This document shows, one piece after another, positions 35,276-44,719 of a stretch of DNA of 64,000 bases (position 1 is its first letter; each line of letters starts with the position of its first letter). A program made the translations under genes and the position numbers. The DNA lies in assembly GCF_017068395.1 (NCBI RefSeq), contig NZ_CP070619.1, positions 558,001 through 622,000 of the forward strand. Direction: 5' to 3'. A model generated the notes under the pieces. The model saw nothing but the letters and a program-made list of their open reading frames with translations, was not told where the DNA came from and did not search any database. Source of the stretch: Rhodococcus pseudokoreensis. GTDB taxonomy: Bacteria > Actinomycetota > Actinomycetes > Mycobacteriales > Mycobacteriaceae.

Positions 35276-36019
35276 GTGCTGGTGCTACTTCCTCCCTCCG
35301 AAACCAAGTCCGACGGCGGCGCCGACGCGCCCCTGGACCTGGCCGAGCTGTCCATGCCGCAGCTCACCGAAACCCGCGAAATGCTGGTCCAGTCGCTGGT
35401 CACGCTGGCGGCGGACGGGGAGGCGTCGCAGCTCGCGCTCGGCCTCGGCCCCACCCAGGCCGACGAGATCGAGCGCAACGCCAAACTGTGGGTCTCCCCC
35501 ACCCGGCCCGCACTCGAGCGCTACACGGGTGTGCTGTTCGACGCGCTCGACGCGAAGTCGTTCACCAGGGCGCAGAAGTCCAAGGCGCTGTCCCGGCTGG
35601 CGATGGGGTCCGCACTGTTCGGTGCGGTCCGCGCCGGTGACCTGATCCCCGCCTACCGGCTGTCGGGCGGATCGAAGCTTCCCGGGCTGAGCACCCTCCG
35701 GGCGTTGTGGAAGCCGGAACTGTCCCGCGCGATCACCGCCGAGGCGGACGGACTCGTCGTCGACCTGCGGTCGGGGACGTACCAGCAGCTCGGACCGATC
35801 CCCGAGGCCGTGATCGCCACGGTTCTCACCGAGAAGCCGGACGGCACCCGCACCGTCGTCAGCCATTTCAACAAGCATCACAAGGGTCTGCTCGCGCGGG
35901 CGCTCACCGTGTCCCGCGCCGAACCCCAGGACGTTCGCGGGGTGGCGCGGGTGGCGGCGAAGGCCGGACTGCGCGTCGAGGTCGCGTCGGATCGCGAGCT
36001 GATCATCCTCACCGACTGA
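35276..36019 (+). CDS. yaaA: YaaA family peroxide stress protein (UPF0246)
   Basis: A protein of 247 residues. The start [15 protein letters not shown], the segment [35 protein letters not shown] and [13 protein letters not shown] mark the YaaA (DUF328) family. Escherichia coli YaaA lowers free iron under peroxide stress and binds DNA; activity here is by homology. The GTG start at 35276 is divergent from proS. Its stop is followed by a perfect 50-bp palindrome. Confidence 0.9.
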   Translation: MLVLLPPSETKSDGGADAPLDLAELSMPQLTETREMLVQSLVTLAADGEASQLALGLGPTQADEIERNAKLWVSPTRPALERYTGVLFDALDAKSFTRAQKSKALSRLAMGSALFGAVRAGDLIPAYRLSGGSKLPGLSTLRALWKPELSRAITAEADGLVVDLRSGTYQQLGPIPEAVIATVLTEKPDGTRTVVSHFNKHHKGLLARALTVSRAEPQDVRGVARVAAKAGLRVEVASDRELIILTD

Positions 36020-36023
36020 CCCC

Positions 36024-36073
36024 CACCCGTGAGTACTTCTCAACCGCCGGCGGTTGAGAAGTACTCACGGGTG
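36024..36073. repeat. perfect 50-bp palindrome between convergent yaaA and uspA genes
   Basis: Two 25-base arms (36024-36048 and 36049-36073) are exact reverse complements with no spacer; the left arm opens CACCCGTGAGTACTTCTC and the centre is CCGCCGGCGG. It lies 4 bases after the yaaA stop and 2 bases before the uspA stop, so it can act as a bidirectional hairpin terminator. Its length and AT-containing arms exceed a usual terminator and suggest a mobile palindromic repeat. Confidence 0.8.
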
Positions 36074-36075
36074 CG

Positions 36076-36468
36076 TCAGCGCTCGTCGGGTTTGACGGCC
36101 AGCACCGGTTTGCGGCAGGACAGCAGCAGGCGCTGGGCGGTGCTTCCCATCAGCAGCTTCCCGACCGGGGTGCGGTCGCGGATGCCGATCACGAGCAGTT
36201 CCGCGTTCGGCGCCGTCATCGCCTCGAGGATCACGTCGACGGTCTCGTCCCCGACGATCTGCCGGACCTCGTGGTCGATCCCGCTCGCGGCCAGTTTGCC
36301 TTCGAGTTCCTGCAGGTGCGCGTTGTCGGCGAACGACTGATCGGCGAGGGAGTCGCCCTTCGACGAGTTGATCACGAGCAGCGACGTCCCGCGCAGCTGC
36401 GCCTCCGCGACGCCGTGTTCGAGGGCCGCCCCTCCGAACTGGTCGGGGGTGTATCCGACGACGATCAT
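36076..36468 (-). CDS. universal stress protein, UspA family
   Basis: A protein of 130 residues. The start [23 protein letters not shown] and the ATP-binding late motif [33 protein letters not shown] (G2xG9xGS-type) identify UspA. It may sense energy state or bind ATP/AMP. The ATG overlaps the tctA stop (ATGA), so it is made together with the tricarboxylate transporter. That makes a transporter-linked stress or regulatory role plausible. Confidence 0.9.
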   Translation of the reverse strand: MIVVGYTPDQFGGAALEHGVAEAQLRGTSLLVINSSKGDSLADQSFADNAHLQELEGKLAASGIDHEVRQIVGDETVDVILEAMTAPNAELLVIGIRDRTPVGKLLMGSTAQRLLLSCRKPVLAVKPDER

Positions 36469-38024
36469 GCGTGTGCCTTCTCTCTGGTGTCGGTGGAGTC
36501 GCCGCCGGCCGGTCCGTCGGGGAAATCGGGCGCCGCGACGGGGTAGTGCGCGCGGACGACCTTGGCGACGAGGGGTGCGATGAGGAGCACGGCGATCACG
36601 ATGTAGACGATGATCGCGACGGGCTCGGTGAACAGGCTGCCCCAGTCGCCGCCGCCGAGTTGCAGGCTCTGCCGCAGTTGCCGTTCGATGCGCGGCCCGA
36701 GGATGACGCCGATGATCAGCGGCAGCACCGGCAGCCCGAACCTCCGCATCATCAGACCCAGCAACCCGAACGTCAGCAGCAGCGCCAGGTCGAGCCATTG
36801 GAGGTTGACGGCGAACGCGCCCAGTGCGGCGAAGAACAGGATGCCCGCGTACAGGTAGGGGCGCGGGGTGCGGAGCAGCTTCGCCCACAGCGGCGCGAGC
36901 GGAAGGTTGAGCACCAGCAGCAGGAAGTTGCCGATGAACAGGCTGGCGATCAGCGTCCAGATCAGCAGCGGTTCCTTCTCGAACAGGGTCGGTCCCGGCT
37001 GGATGCCGTACGACACGAAGGCCGTCAGCATGACCGCGGCCGTGGCGTTGGTCGGCAGACCCAGCGACAGCATCGGCACGAGTGTGCCTGCCGCCGACGC
37101 GTTGTTGGCGGCCTCGGGGCCTGCAACACCTTCGATGGCGCCCTTGCCGAATTCGTCCTTGTGCTTCGACAGCTTCTTCTCGGTGATGTAGGAGAGGAAT
37201 GTGGGCAGTTCTGCGCCGCCCGCGGGCAGCGCGCCGAACGGGAACCCGTATGCGGTGCCCCGCAGCCACGGCTTCCAGGACCGCTTCCAGTCGCTCTTGC
37301 CCATCCAGGGCCTGCCGACGGGGATGACCTCGGCCGGTTTGCGGCGGAGGTGCGCGGCGACCCAGAGGGCCTCACCGAGCGCGAACACGGCGACCGCGAC
37401 GACGACGATGTCGATCCCGTCCGACAGTTGCGGGATGCCGAACGTGGCACGCGGCTGGCCGGTGAGGAAGTCGATGCCGACCAGCCCGATCGCGAGACCG
37501 AGCAGCAGGGAGATGCATCCGCGGAGCTTGGAGGTTCCGAGGACCGCGGTGACGGCGACGAGGGCGAGCAGCATGATCGCGAGGTACGACGGCGCACCGA
37601 GGGTGACCGCGAAACTCGAGACGGCAGGCGCGAAGAGCACCAGGAGCATCGTGCCGATGGACCCGGCGACGAACGACCCGATCGCGGCGGTCGCCAGGGC
37701 CTGCGCGGCCCTGCCGGCTCTCGCCATCTTGTTGCCTTCGATCGCCGTGATCACCGAGGACGATTCGCCCGGCGTGTTCAGCAGGATCGACGTCGTCGAC
37801 CCGCCGTACATGCCGCCGTAGTAGATGCCGGCGAACATGATGAACGCGGCGCTCGGGCTGACGTTGTAGGTGACGGGCAGCAGCAGGGCGACGGTCATGG
37901 CCGGTCCGATGCCCGGGAGCACACCGACCGCCGTGCCGAGCAGGACGCCGATGCAGGCGTAGAGCAGGTTCATGGGGGTGGCTGCCTGCTCGAACCCCTG
38001 CAGCAGCCAGTTCAGATTGTCCAT
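36465..38024 (-). CDS. tctA: tripartite tricarboxylate transporter, large permease TctA
   Basis: A protein of 519 residues with about 12 hydrophobic helices. The TctA signatures are [21 protein letters not shown] near the N-terminus and [46 protein letters not shown], where the second repeat binds substrate. With TctB and TctC it imports citrate or related di-/tricarboxylates using the ion gradient. It follows tctB with 1 base between them and overlaps uspA. Confidence 0.95.
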   Translation of the reverse strand: MDNLNWLLQGFEQAATPMNLLYACIGVLLGTAVGVLPGIGPAMTVALLLPVTYNVSPSAAFIMFAGIYYGGMYGGSTTSILLNTPGESSSVITAIEGNKMARAGRAAQALATAAIGSFVAGSIGTMLLVLFAPAVSSFAVTLGAPSYLAIMLLALVAVTAVLGTSKLRGCISLLLGLAIGLVGIDFLTGQPRATFGIPQLSDGIDIVVVAVAVFALGEALWVAAHLRRKPAEVIPVGRPWMGKSDWKRSWKPWLRGTAYGFPFGALPAGGAELPTFLSYITEKKLSKHKDEFGKGAIEGVAGPEAANNASAAGTLVPMLSLGLPTNATAAVMLTAFVSYGIQPGPTLFEKEPLLIWTLIASLFIGNFLLLVLNLPLAPLWAKLLRTPRPYLYAGILFFAALGAFAVNLQWLDLALLLTFGLLGLMMRRFGLPVLPLIIGVILGPRIERQLRQSLQLGGGDWGSLFTEPVAIIVYIVIAVLLIAPLVAKVVRAHYPVAAPDFPDGPAGGDSTDTREKAHA

Positions 38025-38025
38025 G

Positions 38026-38559
38026 TCAGAGAATTCCGTCCAGAATGCCTGCGGGCAGCGGTATTCCGAGCCCGACGTAGAACGCGTAGAAGCTGCCGAA
38101 TCCGAGCACGGCCCCGATGGCGATGTTGCGCACCCAGTGCCTGCTGCCCAGAATGGTTGCGGCCCCGGCGAACAGGACGGTGCCGATGATCGCCCAGCCC
38201 AGGAAGTCGACGAGCGCGATGGTCAGCACGAACAACCCGACGAGCAGACCGACCGTCTTCCAGTCGCCCGGGGAGTCCGGGTCGACGTCCTCGCCGCTGT
38301 CGGCGTCCCCGGTCGAGCCGCGCAGGATCGCGACGGCGAACACCACCGACAACACCAGCAGTCCCCCACCGATGACGAGCGGGAACAGTCGCGGGCCCAC
38401 CGGGTCCACCTTCGCGAAGCCCTCGCTGAGCGACAGCGCGTCGACGACGAGGAACACCCCGATCACTGCCAGCACCGCGCACACGACGAACTGCGCGTAG
38501 TCCCTCCGCTTCGGCGCCGTGTCCGCGGAGACGGCGGACGGTTCTGCGGGCGCGGTCAT
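38026..38559 (-). CDS. tctB: tripartite tricarboxylate transporter, small subunit TctB
   Basis: A protein of 177 residues with four hydrophobic helices ([43 protein letters not shown]; two near the C-terminus). The pattern [16 protein letters not shown] is the TctB family signature. It stabilises TctA in the membrane. The ATG overlaps the tctC stop, and an alanine/serine-rich N-terminal tail is short. Confidence 0.9.
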   Translation of the reverse strand: MTAPAEPSAVSADTAPKRRDYAQFVVCAVLAVIGVFLVVDALSLSEGFAKVDPVGPRLFPLVIGGGLLVLSVVFAVAILRGSTGDADSGEDVDPDSPGDWKTVGLLVGLFVLTIALVDFLGWAIIGTVLFAGAATILGSRHWVRNIAIGAVLGFGSFYAFYVGLGIPLPAGILDGIL

Positions 38560-39545
38560 GTCAGCCCCAATTCGGCCAGGGTGGACGAGACCCGCTCGTC
38601 CTGGTCCCGGAGGAACTGCTCGAACTCCGGTCCCGTCATGAAGGCGTCACTCCAACCGTTCTTCACCAGGGCCTCCTTCCATTCCGGTGTGTCGTGCAAC
38701 TTTTGGAGCGCCTCGACCATGTCGGCCTTGGCGCCGTCGGACAGCCCTGGCGGCGCCAGGATGCCCCGCCAGTTGGTGAAGGTCAGGTCCACCCCGGCCT
38801 CGGTGAGCGTCGGCGCGTCGACACCTTCGACCCGCTCGTTCCCCGACACCGCGAGGACCCGGACCTGGCCGGCCTCGATCTGGTCGACGTACTCGCCGAG
38901 ACCCGACGTGCCCGCGGTGATCTTCTTGCCGAGCAGGGCCGTCAGCAGGTCGCCGCCGCCGTCGTAGGACACGTAGTTCACCGCGTTCGGGTCCACTCCC
39001 ACCGCGCGTGCCGTCTCCATCGGGAACAGGTGGTCGGGGCCGCCGGGCGAGGAACCGCCGCCGATGGTGATCGACGCCGGGTCGGCACGCCAGGCGGCCA
39101 CGAAGTCGTCGATGGTCTGCAGCGGTGAATCCGCGGGCACGAGAATGCCCTCCTGCTCCTCGACCACCTTGGCCAGCGCGGTGGCATCGGAGACACGTGC
39201 GGTCGAGCCGTTGGTGTAGCCGGCGCCGACCACGCCGAGACCCATCATCATCATGAGGTCGTCGTTGCCGGCCTCGTTCATCAGCCGGGCCATCGCAACC
39301 GTCCCACCTGCACCGATCACGTTGAAGACCTCGACGCGGCCCGTGATGTCCTCGTCTTCCATGATCTTCACCGCGGTCCGCGCCGTGAGGTCGTAGCCGC
39401 CGCCCGGACTGTTCGGAACCATCATCCGCACCCTGTGCAGGCCCTCGTCCTCGCCGCGGGTGACCCCGCAGCCGGCCACGAGGAAGCCCACGAGCGCGAG
39501 CAGGAGCAGCGCCCGTACCCTGCTCCCGCTACCTGTTCTCGACAT
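38556..39545 (-). CDS. tctC: tripartite tricarboxylate transporter, substrate-binding lipoprotein TctC
   Basis: A protein of 329 residues with a lipobox (LLALVGFLVAGC), so it is a membrane-anchored binding protein. The mature part is the Bug/TctC fold: VRMMVPNSPGGGYDLTAR, GGTVAMARL, IGGGSSPGGPDHLF and the C-terminal DLTFTNWRGILAPPGLSDGAK. It captures the carboxylate for TctA/TctB. Start ATG 39545 has GGGGA close upstream; ATG 39563 has none. Divergent from the CitA-type kinase, with 67 bases between. Confidence 0.92.
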   Translation of the reverse strand: MSRTGSGSRVRALLLLALVGFLVAGCGVTRGEDEGLHRVRMMVPNSPGGGYDLTARTAVKIMEDEDITGRVEVFNVIGAGGTVAMARLMNEAGNDDLMMMMGLGVVGAGYTNGSTARVSDATALAKVVEEQEGILVPADSPLQTIDDFVAAWRADPASITIGGGSSPGGPDHLFPMETARAVGVDPNAVNYVSYDGGGDLLTALLGKKITAGTSGLGEYVDQIEAGQVRVLAVSGNERVEGVDAPTLTEAGVDLTFTNWRGILAPPGLSDGAKADMVEALQKLHDTPEWKEALVKNGWSDAFMTGPEFEQFLRDQDERVSSTLAELGLT

Positions 39546-39595
39546 CGTTCCCCATTTCGCCATGAATGTGATCTTCCGCAATACTGAACCTCGGG

Positions 39596-39611
39596 CGTGA
39601 TGCACGTCACC
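39596..39611. promoter_or_regulatory. possible CRP/GlxR-type binding site
   Basis: GTGA (39597-39600) and TCAC (39607-39610) flank six bases, matching the GTGA-N6-TCAC core of CRP/GlxR sites. It lies in the divergent tctC / citA-type promoter region, two bases before the kinase ATG. Catabolite control of carboxylate uptake would make biological sense; short motifs of this kind also occur by chance. Confidence 0.35.
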
Positions 39612-39612
39612 T

Positions 39613-41229
39613 ATGCGAACGAAACGGAACTTAAGTTCATTGTGGTCACCACTTCATCCCCGCGTTCGTAGCCTCGCGGGCCAGGTCCTGCTCCTCCAAC
39701 TCGTCGTCGTCGGCGTCGTGCTGCTCGCGGTCGCCGCGGTGTCGGTCCACCAGTCGACCGTGGAGTTCCGCGACCTCCAGGGGCAGCGCATGATCGCGGT
39801 GGCCGAGAACGTGGCGTCGACGCCGGTGGTACGCGACCAGCTGTCGGACCGCTCGGTCGAGCGGGTACTGGCACCGGAGGTCGATCGCGCCGTCAACCTG
39901 TCGGGCGCCACGCTCGCCGAGATCGTCGCGCCGAACGGGACGGTCACCGTGTCCTCCGATCCGACCCGGCTCGGGGTCCCCGCGGAACTGGGCGCCAGCG
40001 ACGTCATGACCGGACGCGCCTGGTCGGGCGACGTGGACGTCGACGGGCGCCGCGCCATCGTCGGGCACGTCCCGATCCTGTCCGCGACCGGGGACGTCCT
40101 CGCGGTCGTCTCCGTCAGCGACGACTACCCGTCCATCTGGGACCTGCTCAGCAGCGCGGGTGCGCGTCTGCTCCTGTACCTCGGGATCGGCGCCGGCCTG
40201 GGGCTTCTCGGCTCGTGGCTGCTGTCGCGCCGCATCAAGACCCACACCCGCGGACTCGAAATCGCCGAGATCGCAAGCCTCGCCGACCATCGAGAGGCCC
40301 TGCTGCACAGCATCCGCGAGGGGGTGGTCGCGGTGAACCCCGACGGAGTGATCACCGTCCTCAACGACAGCGCCCAGGAACTGCTCGACCTCACCGGCGA
40401 CGCCGTCGGCAGGCACGTCGACGACGTCGCTCTCGACCCCGCCGTCCGGCAGTACCTCCTCACCGGGGAGGACGGCCGCGACGTCGTGCTGTCGACGTCG
40501 TCGCGGATGCTCGCGCTGAGCCGCCGGGCCGCGACCAGCCAGGGCCACAAGATCGGCACCGTCACCACGATGCGCGACAGCACCGAACTGGCGTCGATGC
40601 AGAGCCAGCTGTCTTCGCACAAGAGCGTCACCGACACCCTGCGGGCGCAGACGCACGAGTTCGCCAATCAGCTGCACACGATCTCGGGGCTGACGCAGCT
40701 CGGCGACTACGACGCGGTCACCGAGTTCGTCGGCACCCTCACCCGCCGACGCGCGGAGATCAGTGATGCTGTCACGCAACGTATCTCGGATCCAGCCGTG
40801 GCCGCGCTGCTGATCGCGAAGACGTCGCTCGCCGCGGAGACCGGAGTGGCGCTGACGCTGGAACCGGATTCGCACCTGCACGCCCTCGACCCCGAACTCG
40901 CCACCGACGTGATCACCGTGCTCGGCAACCTCATCGACAACGCCGTCGACGTGTCCGAGGGCGGCCGGGACGCGCGGATCTCGATCCGGATCACCGACGA
41001 CGACGGCATTCTCATCGAGGTCGCCGATTCCGGCCCCGGAGTTCCCGAGACGATGCGGGAAGAGATCTTCTCCCGCGGGGTCACCTCGAAGCCCGGCACA
41101 CCCGGCGGCCGCGGAATCGGTCTCGCCCTGGTCCGTCTCGTCAGCTCCCAGCACGGCGGGTCCGCGGCCGTCTCGGACGCACCCGGCACCGGTGGTGCCT
41201 TGTTCACCGTCCACGTGCCGCGTAGCTAG
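39613..41229 (+). CDS. citA: CitA/DcuS-type sensor histidine kinase
   Basis: A protein of 538 residues. One N-terminal helix (about 18-40), an extracytoplasmic PAS (sCache) domain for a carboxylate ligand, a second helix (about 175-200), a cytoplasmic PAS and the kinase core follow. The phosphoacceptor is His348 in THEFANQLHTISGL, the CitA/DcuS signature, and the ATPase boxes include LIDNAVDVSEGG, DSGPGVP and GRGIGLALV. It should sense extracellular citrate or a dicarboxylate and control the divergent tctCBA operon through the next gene. Confidence 0.93.
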   Translation: MRTKRNLSSLWSPLHPRVRSLAGQVLLLQLVVVGVVLLAVAAVSVHQSTVEFRDLQGQRMIAVAENVASTPVVRDQLSDRSVERVLAPEVDRAVNLSGATLAEIVAPNGTVTVSSDPTRLGVPAELGASDVMTGRAWSGDVDVDGRRAIVGHVPILSATGDVLAVVSVSDDYPSIWDLLSSAGARLLLYLGIGAGLGLLGSWLLSRRIKTHTRGLEIAEIASLADHREALLHSIREGVVAVNPDGVITVLNDSAQELLDLTGDAVGRHVDDVALDPAVRQYLLTGEDGRDVVLSTSSRMLALSRRAATSQGHKIGTVTTMRDSTELASMQSQLSSHKSVTDTLRAQTHEFANQLHTISGLTQLGDYDAVTEFVGTLTRRRAEISDAVTQRISDPAVAALLIAKTSLAAETGVALTLEPDSHLHALDPELATDVITVLGNLIDNAVDVSEGGRDARISIRITDDDGILIEVADSGPGVPETMREEIFSRGVTSKPGTPGGRGIGLALVRLVSSQHGGSAAVSDAPGTGGALFTVHVPRS

Positions 41230-41253
41230 ACTCTCCGACCATGACGGGACGGC

Positions 41254-41934
41254 GTGGCAATGTATGAGGTCCTGGTCGTCGACGACGACTTCATGGTCGC
41301 GGAGATCCACCGCCGATTCGTCGACAAGACACCGGGGTTCACCACGGTCGGGGTGGCGCGGACCGCCGCGGAGGCCCTCGAATCGGTACGCACCGGCAAC
41401 CCCGACCTCGTGCTCCTGGACGTGTACCTACCGGACATGTCGGGTCTCGACGTCCTGCAGCGACTGCGCGCCGAGGGCAACGCCGTCGGCGTCATCATGA
41501 TCACCGCCGCCCGGGAGATCGACACCGTCAGCCGCGCATTGCACGGCGGCGCCTCCGACTATCTGGTCAAGCCGTTCGACTACACGCAGCTGCAGGAGAA
41601 GCTCGAGAACTTCCGGCGTCGCGCCCGCGCCCTCGAATCCCAGTCCGGCGCAGACCAATCACTGATCGACTCCCTGTTCGGGGGCAAGGGCAAGAATCCG
41701 GAGCCGAGCCGGCTCCCGAAGGGACTCAGCGCCGAAACCGGCCGCCTCGTGCTCGACATCCTGCGGTCGAAGGGCGAACTGTCGTCGACCGAGTGCGCCG
41801 AACTCGCCGGACTCTCGCGGGTCAGTGTGCGCCGCTACCTCGAGCACTATCTGTCCGAGGGACTGCTGGAGGTCCGCCTCGAGTACGGGGGCGCGGGCAG
41901 GCCCGTGCGCCGGTACCGTCCCGCCCCCCGCTGA
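41254..41934 (+). CDS. citB: CitB/DcuR-type response regulator
   Basis: A protein of 226 residues. The receiver has the acidic cluster VVDDDFMVAEIHRRFV, phospho-acceptor Asp56 (VLLDVYLPDMSG) and Lys in SDYLVKPFDYTQL. A linker precedes a winged-helix output domain (LSSTECAELAGLSRVSVRRYLEHYLSEGLLEV), the CitB/DcuR pattern. GTG 41254 (MAMYEVL) or ATG 41260 is the start. It follows the kinase by 24 bases and is the likely activator of tctCBA. Confidence 0.92.
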   Translation: MAMYEVLVVDDDFMVAEIHRRFVDKTPGFTTVGVARTAAEALESVRTGNPDLVLLDVYLPDMSGLDVLQRLRAEGNAVGVIMITAAREIDTVSRALHGGASDYLVKPFDYTQLQEKLENFRRRARALESQSGADQSLIDSLFGGKGKNPEPSRLPKGLSAETGRLVLDILRSKGELSSTECAELAGLSRVSVRRYLEHYLSEGLLEVRLEYGGAGRPVRRYRPAPR

Positions 41935-41945
41935 CCCGGGCACCG

Positions 41946-42707
41946 TCAGGATCGGGTGCAGGTTCCCGGCAGCGCGAACGGTGTCGAATCGCCCGCGCCG
42001 CGACTCTCCGCCCGATGCAGCAGGTCGAGCGTGGCAGCGCCGAAGGCCGGCGAGTAGGACACCGAGTCGGTGCACCCGCCGTGGTCCAGGCCCCCGACGA
42101 GGGCGACGACCCGCGGACCCGCCACCCACGGGCCACCGCTCGTTCCGTCGCCGAGACCGTCACAGACCACCGTCGGATAACTGTCCGTCGACGTGGTCGC
42201 GGCCGTGCACGACACCGGACTGTCGCCCAGCGTCGGGTAGCCGGTGACCGCCACCGTGGTCTCGGCCGCCGGTGCCGGCGCCAGTTCGAAGCCGCCACCG
42301 ACCACCGATTCGACCGAAGCGGGCACGGTGGTTCCACTCGGCGCCACCCGGAGAACGGCGTAGTCGTGCTGCGGGTCCTGCGACTCCAGCCAGGCGGGGT
42401 CGACATAGATCTGGGACACCGTCCACACACCGAACGGAGCCACGCCGCGGTCGTATCCGGGGGCGAACGACAGGGCGCCGCCGGACCCTGCGATGCAGTG
42501 CGCGGCGGTGAGCACGAGGTCGCCGTCCGTGCTGTCCAGTACCGATCCGGTGCAGACATGGATCGGCGTCCCGGCCAGGAACAGCGGACCGACGCGTGGG
42601 TCCGCTGCGGCGGGCGCGGCGGTGGCCGGAACCCCGGCCATCCAGGAAGCCAGCAGCAGGCCTGCTGCAACTACCCCCGTGCCGAGCGTGCGGGAGGGTG
42701 TGAGCAC
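41946..42707 (-). CDS. secreted trypsin-like serine protease
   Basis: A protein of 253 residues with a Sec signal peptide (LGTGVVAAGLLLASWMAGVPATA). The chymotrypsin-fold triad is seen as His70 in LTAAHC, Asp115 in QHDYAVLR and Ser190 in GDGTSGGP. Four or more cysteines suggest disulphides outside the cell. It is the trypsin-like family often found in actinobacteria; substrate specificity is unknown. The GTG at 42707 is favoured by the signal peptide; there is no strong ribosome binding site. Confidence 0.85.
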   Translation of the reverse strand: MLTPSRTLGTGVVAAGLLLASWMAGVPATAAPAAADPRVGPLFLAGTPIHVCTGSVLDSTDGDLVLTAAHCIAGSGGALSFAPGYDRGVAPFGVWTVSQIYVDPAWLESQDPQHDYAVLRVAPSGTTVPASVESVVGGGFELAPAPAAETTVAVTGYPTLGDSPVSCTAATTSTDSYPTVVCDGLGDGTSGGPWVAGPRVVALVGGLDHGGCTDSVSYSPAFGAATLDLLHRAESRGAGDSTPFALPGTCTRS

Positions 42708-42721
42708 AGGACCATCATGCT

Positions 42722-42742
42722 CCGCCCGGCCTGCGCGGGCGG
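42722..42742 (-). terminator. stem-loop after VOC protein gene
   Basis: CCGCCCG (42722-42728) pairs with CGGGCGG (42736-42742) around a 7-base loop. It lies 28 bases past the stop of the VOC gene and 15 bases upstream of the protease start. No U-tract. Confidence 0.45.
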
Positions 42743-42769
42743 GCCGATTTCTGCGACCCGCCGTGCCGG

Positions 42770-43141
42770 TCAGCCGCGTTGCGGAAGCTGCTGCAGCGCC
42801 CACTGGTTGCCGTCGGGATCGGCGAAGTACACGAAACGCCCCCACGCCAGATCCTGCACCTCGCTGACGGGCACACCGCGGGACGACAGTTCCGCGTGGG
42901 CGGCGTCGGCGTCGTCGATGACGATCTGCAACCCGTGCACCGAGCCGGGCGGGGTGTCGACCAGGCCTTCGCCGACGGCGATCGAGCACGCCGATCCGGG
43001 CGGGGTGAGCTGGACGAACCGCACATTCTCGTCCACGCGGTGATCGTGGTCGACGACGAAGCCGACCTGGTCGGCGTAGAACGCCTTGGCCCGGTCCACG
43101 TCGGACACCGGCAGAATGATCAGCTCGATTTTGTAGTCCAT
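42770..43141 (-). CDS. VOC family (glyoxalase/bleomycin-resistance fold) protein
   Basis: A protein of 123 residues with the paired beta-alpha-beta-beta-beta modules of the vicinal-oxygen-chelate fold: ELIILPVSDVDRAKAFYADQVGFVVDHDH at the start and VQDLAWGRFVYFADPDGNQWALQQL at the end, the latter giving a glutamine/aspartate-type metal or substrate position. Such small proteins are dioxygenases, isomerases or antibiotic-binding proteins. The ATG start has no strong ribosome binding site. Function unassigned. Confidence 0.88.
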   Translation of the reverse strand: MDYKIELIILPVSDVDRAKAFYADQVGFVVDHDHRVDENVRFVQLTPPGSACSIAVGEGLVDTPPGSVHGLQIVIDDADAAHAELSSRGVPVSEVQDLAWGRFVYFADPDGNQWALQQLPQRG

Positions 43142-43184
43142 GACCGGATGCTAGCGACGGTCTCCCACACCCGGGCCGGAACGC

Positions 43185-44708
43185 TCACGCCTGCTGCGCG
43201 GCCTTCTCGGCGGCCTGCGCCTGCGCGACCTGTTGCGGGGTGAAGCGGATGAACAGCGCGGCGAATCCGGCGATGAGGGCGCAACCCGCACTGCCGACGA
43301 GGGCGAAGGTGTAGCCGTTGCCCAGTGCCTCGAGTTGCGCAGGGTTCATGTCCGCGACCTTGCCGGAGATGCCACCGAGCGACAGGGTGCGCGAGGTGGC
43401 CATCGCCCCGATGACCGCGAGGGCGAGGGGGCCGCCGAGGGTCTGCGCCACCTGCGCAATGGCGGCGAGCGGCCCGATCTCCGTTTCCGACACTCCGGCG
43501 ATGGCGCACAGCGGGAGCGGGACCACGGCGAGTCCGGCGCCGAACCCGATACCGATGACCGGCACGAACAGGTTGGCCAGGTAGGTGGCGGAACTGTCGA
43601 GGGTCGACCCGTAGAGCAGCCCGACCACCATGATCGCGGCGCCGGCGACCACGAGCCACCGGGGCTGGATCCGCACGGCGAGCTTGGACGCCACCGCGGC
43701 GGCGCTGCCGAGGCCGAACGCGAACGGAATGAACGCGAGGCCCGCTTCGAGGGGGCTGTAGCCGAGGATGTCCTGGACGAACAACGCGACGAACGCGGCG
43801 ACCGTGAACATGACGGCACCGGCGAAGAAGATCGCGACGAGCGTCGCCACCCGGTTCTTGTCGTGGAACAGCGAGAACGGCAGCAGCGGGTTGTCGGCCG
43901 TCCGTTCGACGTACAGGAACGCGCCGAACAGCAGCAGCCCGGCGACGAGCGCGCCGATCACGTACGGACTCCCCCAACCGAGTTCCGGGCCCTCGGTGAG
44001 CGCGAACACCACACCCGTCGCCGCGACCGTCGCGAGGACCGCCCCGGGAACGTCGAGGGCCAGGCGTTCGCCCGCGGTCTCCTTCAGCGCCACGAACGCG
44101 CACCCGACGATGACGACCCCGATGGGCACGTTGATGAGGAAGATCAGACGCCACGACACCTCGGTGAGGGCGCCGCCGATGATCAGGCCAGCGATGGACC
44201 CGATGCCTGTCATGGCCGCGAAGATCGCGATGGCCTGGTTGCGCGCGGGTCCGGCCGCGAACGTCGTCGCGACCAGAGCCAGCGCCGTCGGCGACGCCAC
44301 CGCGGCGCCGACGCCTTGCAGGAACCGGGCCGCGATCAGCATGAACTCACCGACGGCGAGACCGCACAACAGCGAAGCGACGGTGAACAGGGCGACACCG
44401 CCGACGAACATCTTCTTCCGGCCGAACGCGTCACCGAGCCGTCCGCCCAGCAGCATGAGGCCACCGAAGGCGAGCGCGTACGACGTGAGCACCCAGTTGC
44501 GGCCGCTGTCGCTCAGACCCAGGTCGGCCTGCAGCGGCGCGAGCGCCAGATTGGCGACGGTGCCGTCGAGGACCACCATCATCTGCAGCCCGCTCAGCAC
44601 CACGATCGCCAGCCCCATCACGCGGGTGGCGGCGGGCGGATTCACCGCGGTTCTCGCTGCAGACGGGTTCGACGCCGGCGCGCCTTCGGGTACTCGGGAT
44701 TCAGACAC
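43185..44708 (-). CDS. efpA: EfpA-like MFS efflux transporter
   Basis: A protein of 507 residues with about 14 hydrophobic helices. It begins MGLAIVVLSGLQMMVVLDGTVANLALAPLQADLGL and has motif A GGRLGDAFGRKKMF, the DHA2 group, and it occupies the same place as mycobacterial efpA, next to cysG. It exports drugs or lipids; the natural substrate in this branch is not settled. The GTG start is 11 bases past cysG, so it is probably co-transcribed with the riboswitch-controlled cobalamin genes. Confidence 0.9.
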   Translation of the reverse strand: MSESRVPEGAPASNPSAARTAVNPPAATRVMGLAIVVLSGLQMMVVLDGTVANLALAPLQADLGLSDSGRNWVLTSYALAFGGLMLLGGRLGDAFGRKKMFVGGVALFTVASLLCGLAVGEFMLIAARFLQGVGAAVASPTALALVATTFAAGPARNQAIAIFAAMTGIGSIAGLIIGGALTEVSWRLIFLINVPIGVVIVGCAFVALKETAGERLALDVPGAVLATVAATGVVFALTEGPELGWGSPYVIGALVAGLLLFGAFLYVERTADNPLLPFSLFHDKNRVATLVAIFFAGAVMFTVAAFVALFVQDILGYSPLEAGLAFIPFAFGLGSAAAVASKLAVRIQPRWLVVAGAAIMVVGLLYGSTLDSSATYLANLFVPVIGIGFGAGLAVVPLPLCAIAGVSETEIGPLAAIAQVAQTLGGPLALAVIGAMATSRTLSLGGISGKVADMNPAQLEALGNGYTFALVGSAGCALIAGFAALFIRFTPQQVAQAQAAEKAAQQA

Positions 44709-44719
44709 GGGGGTTCACG

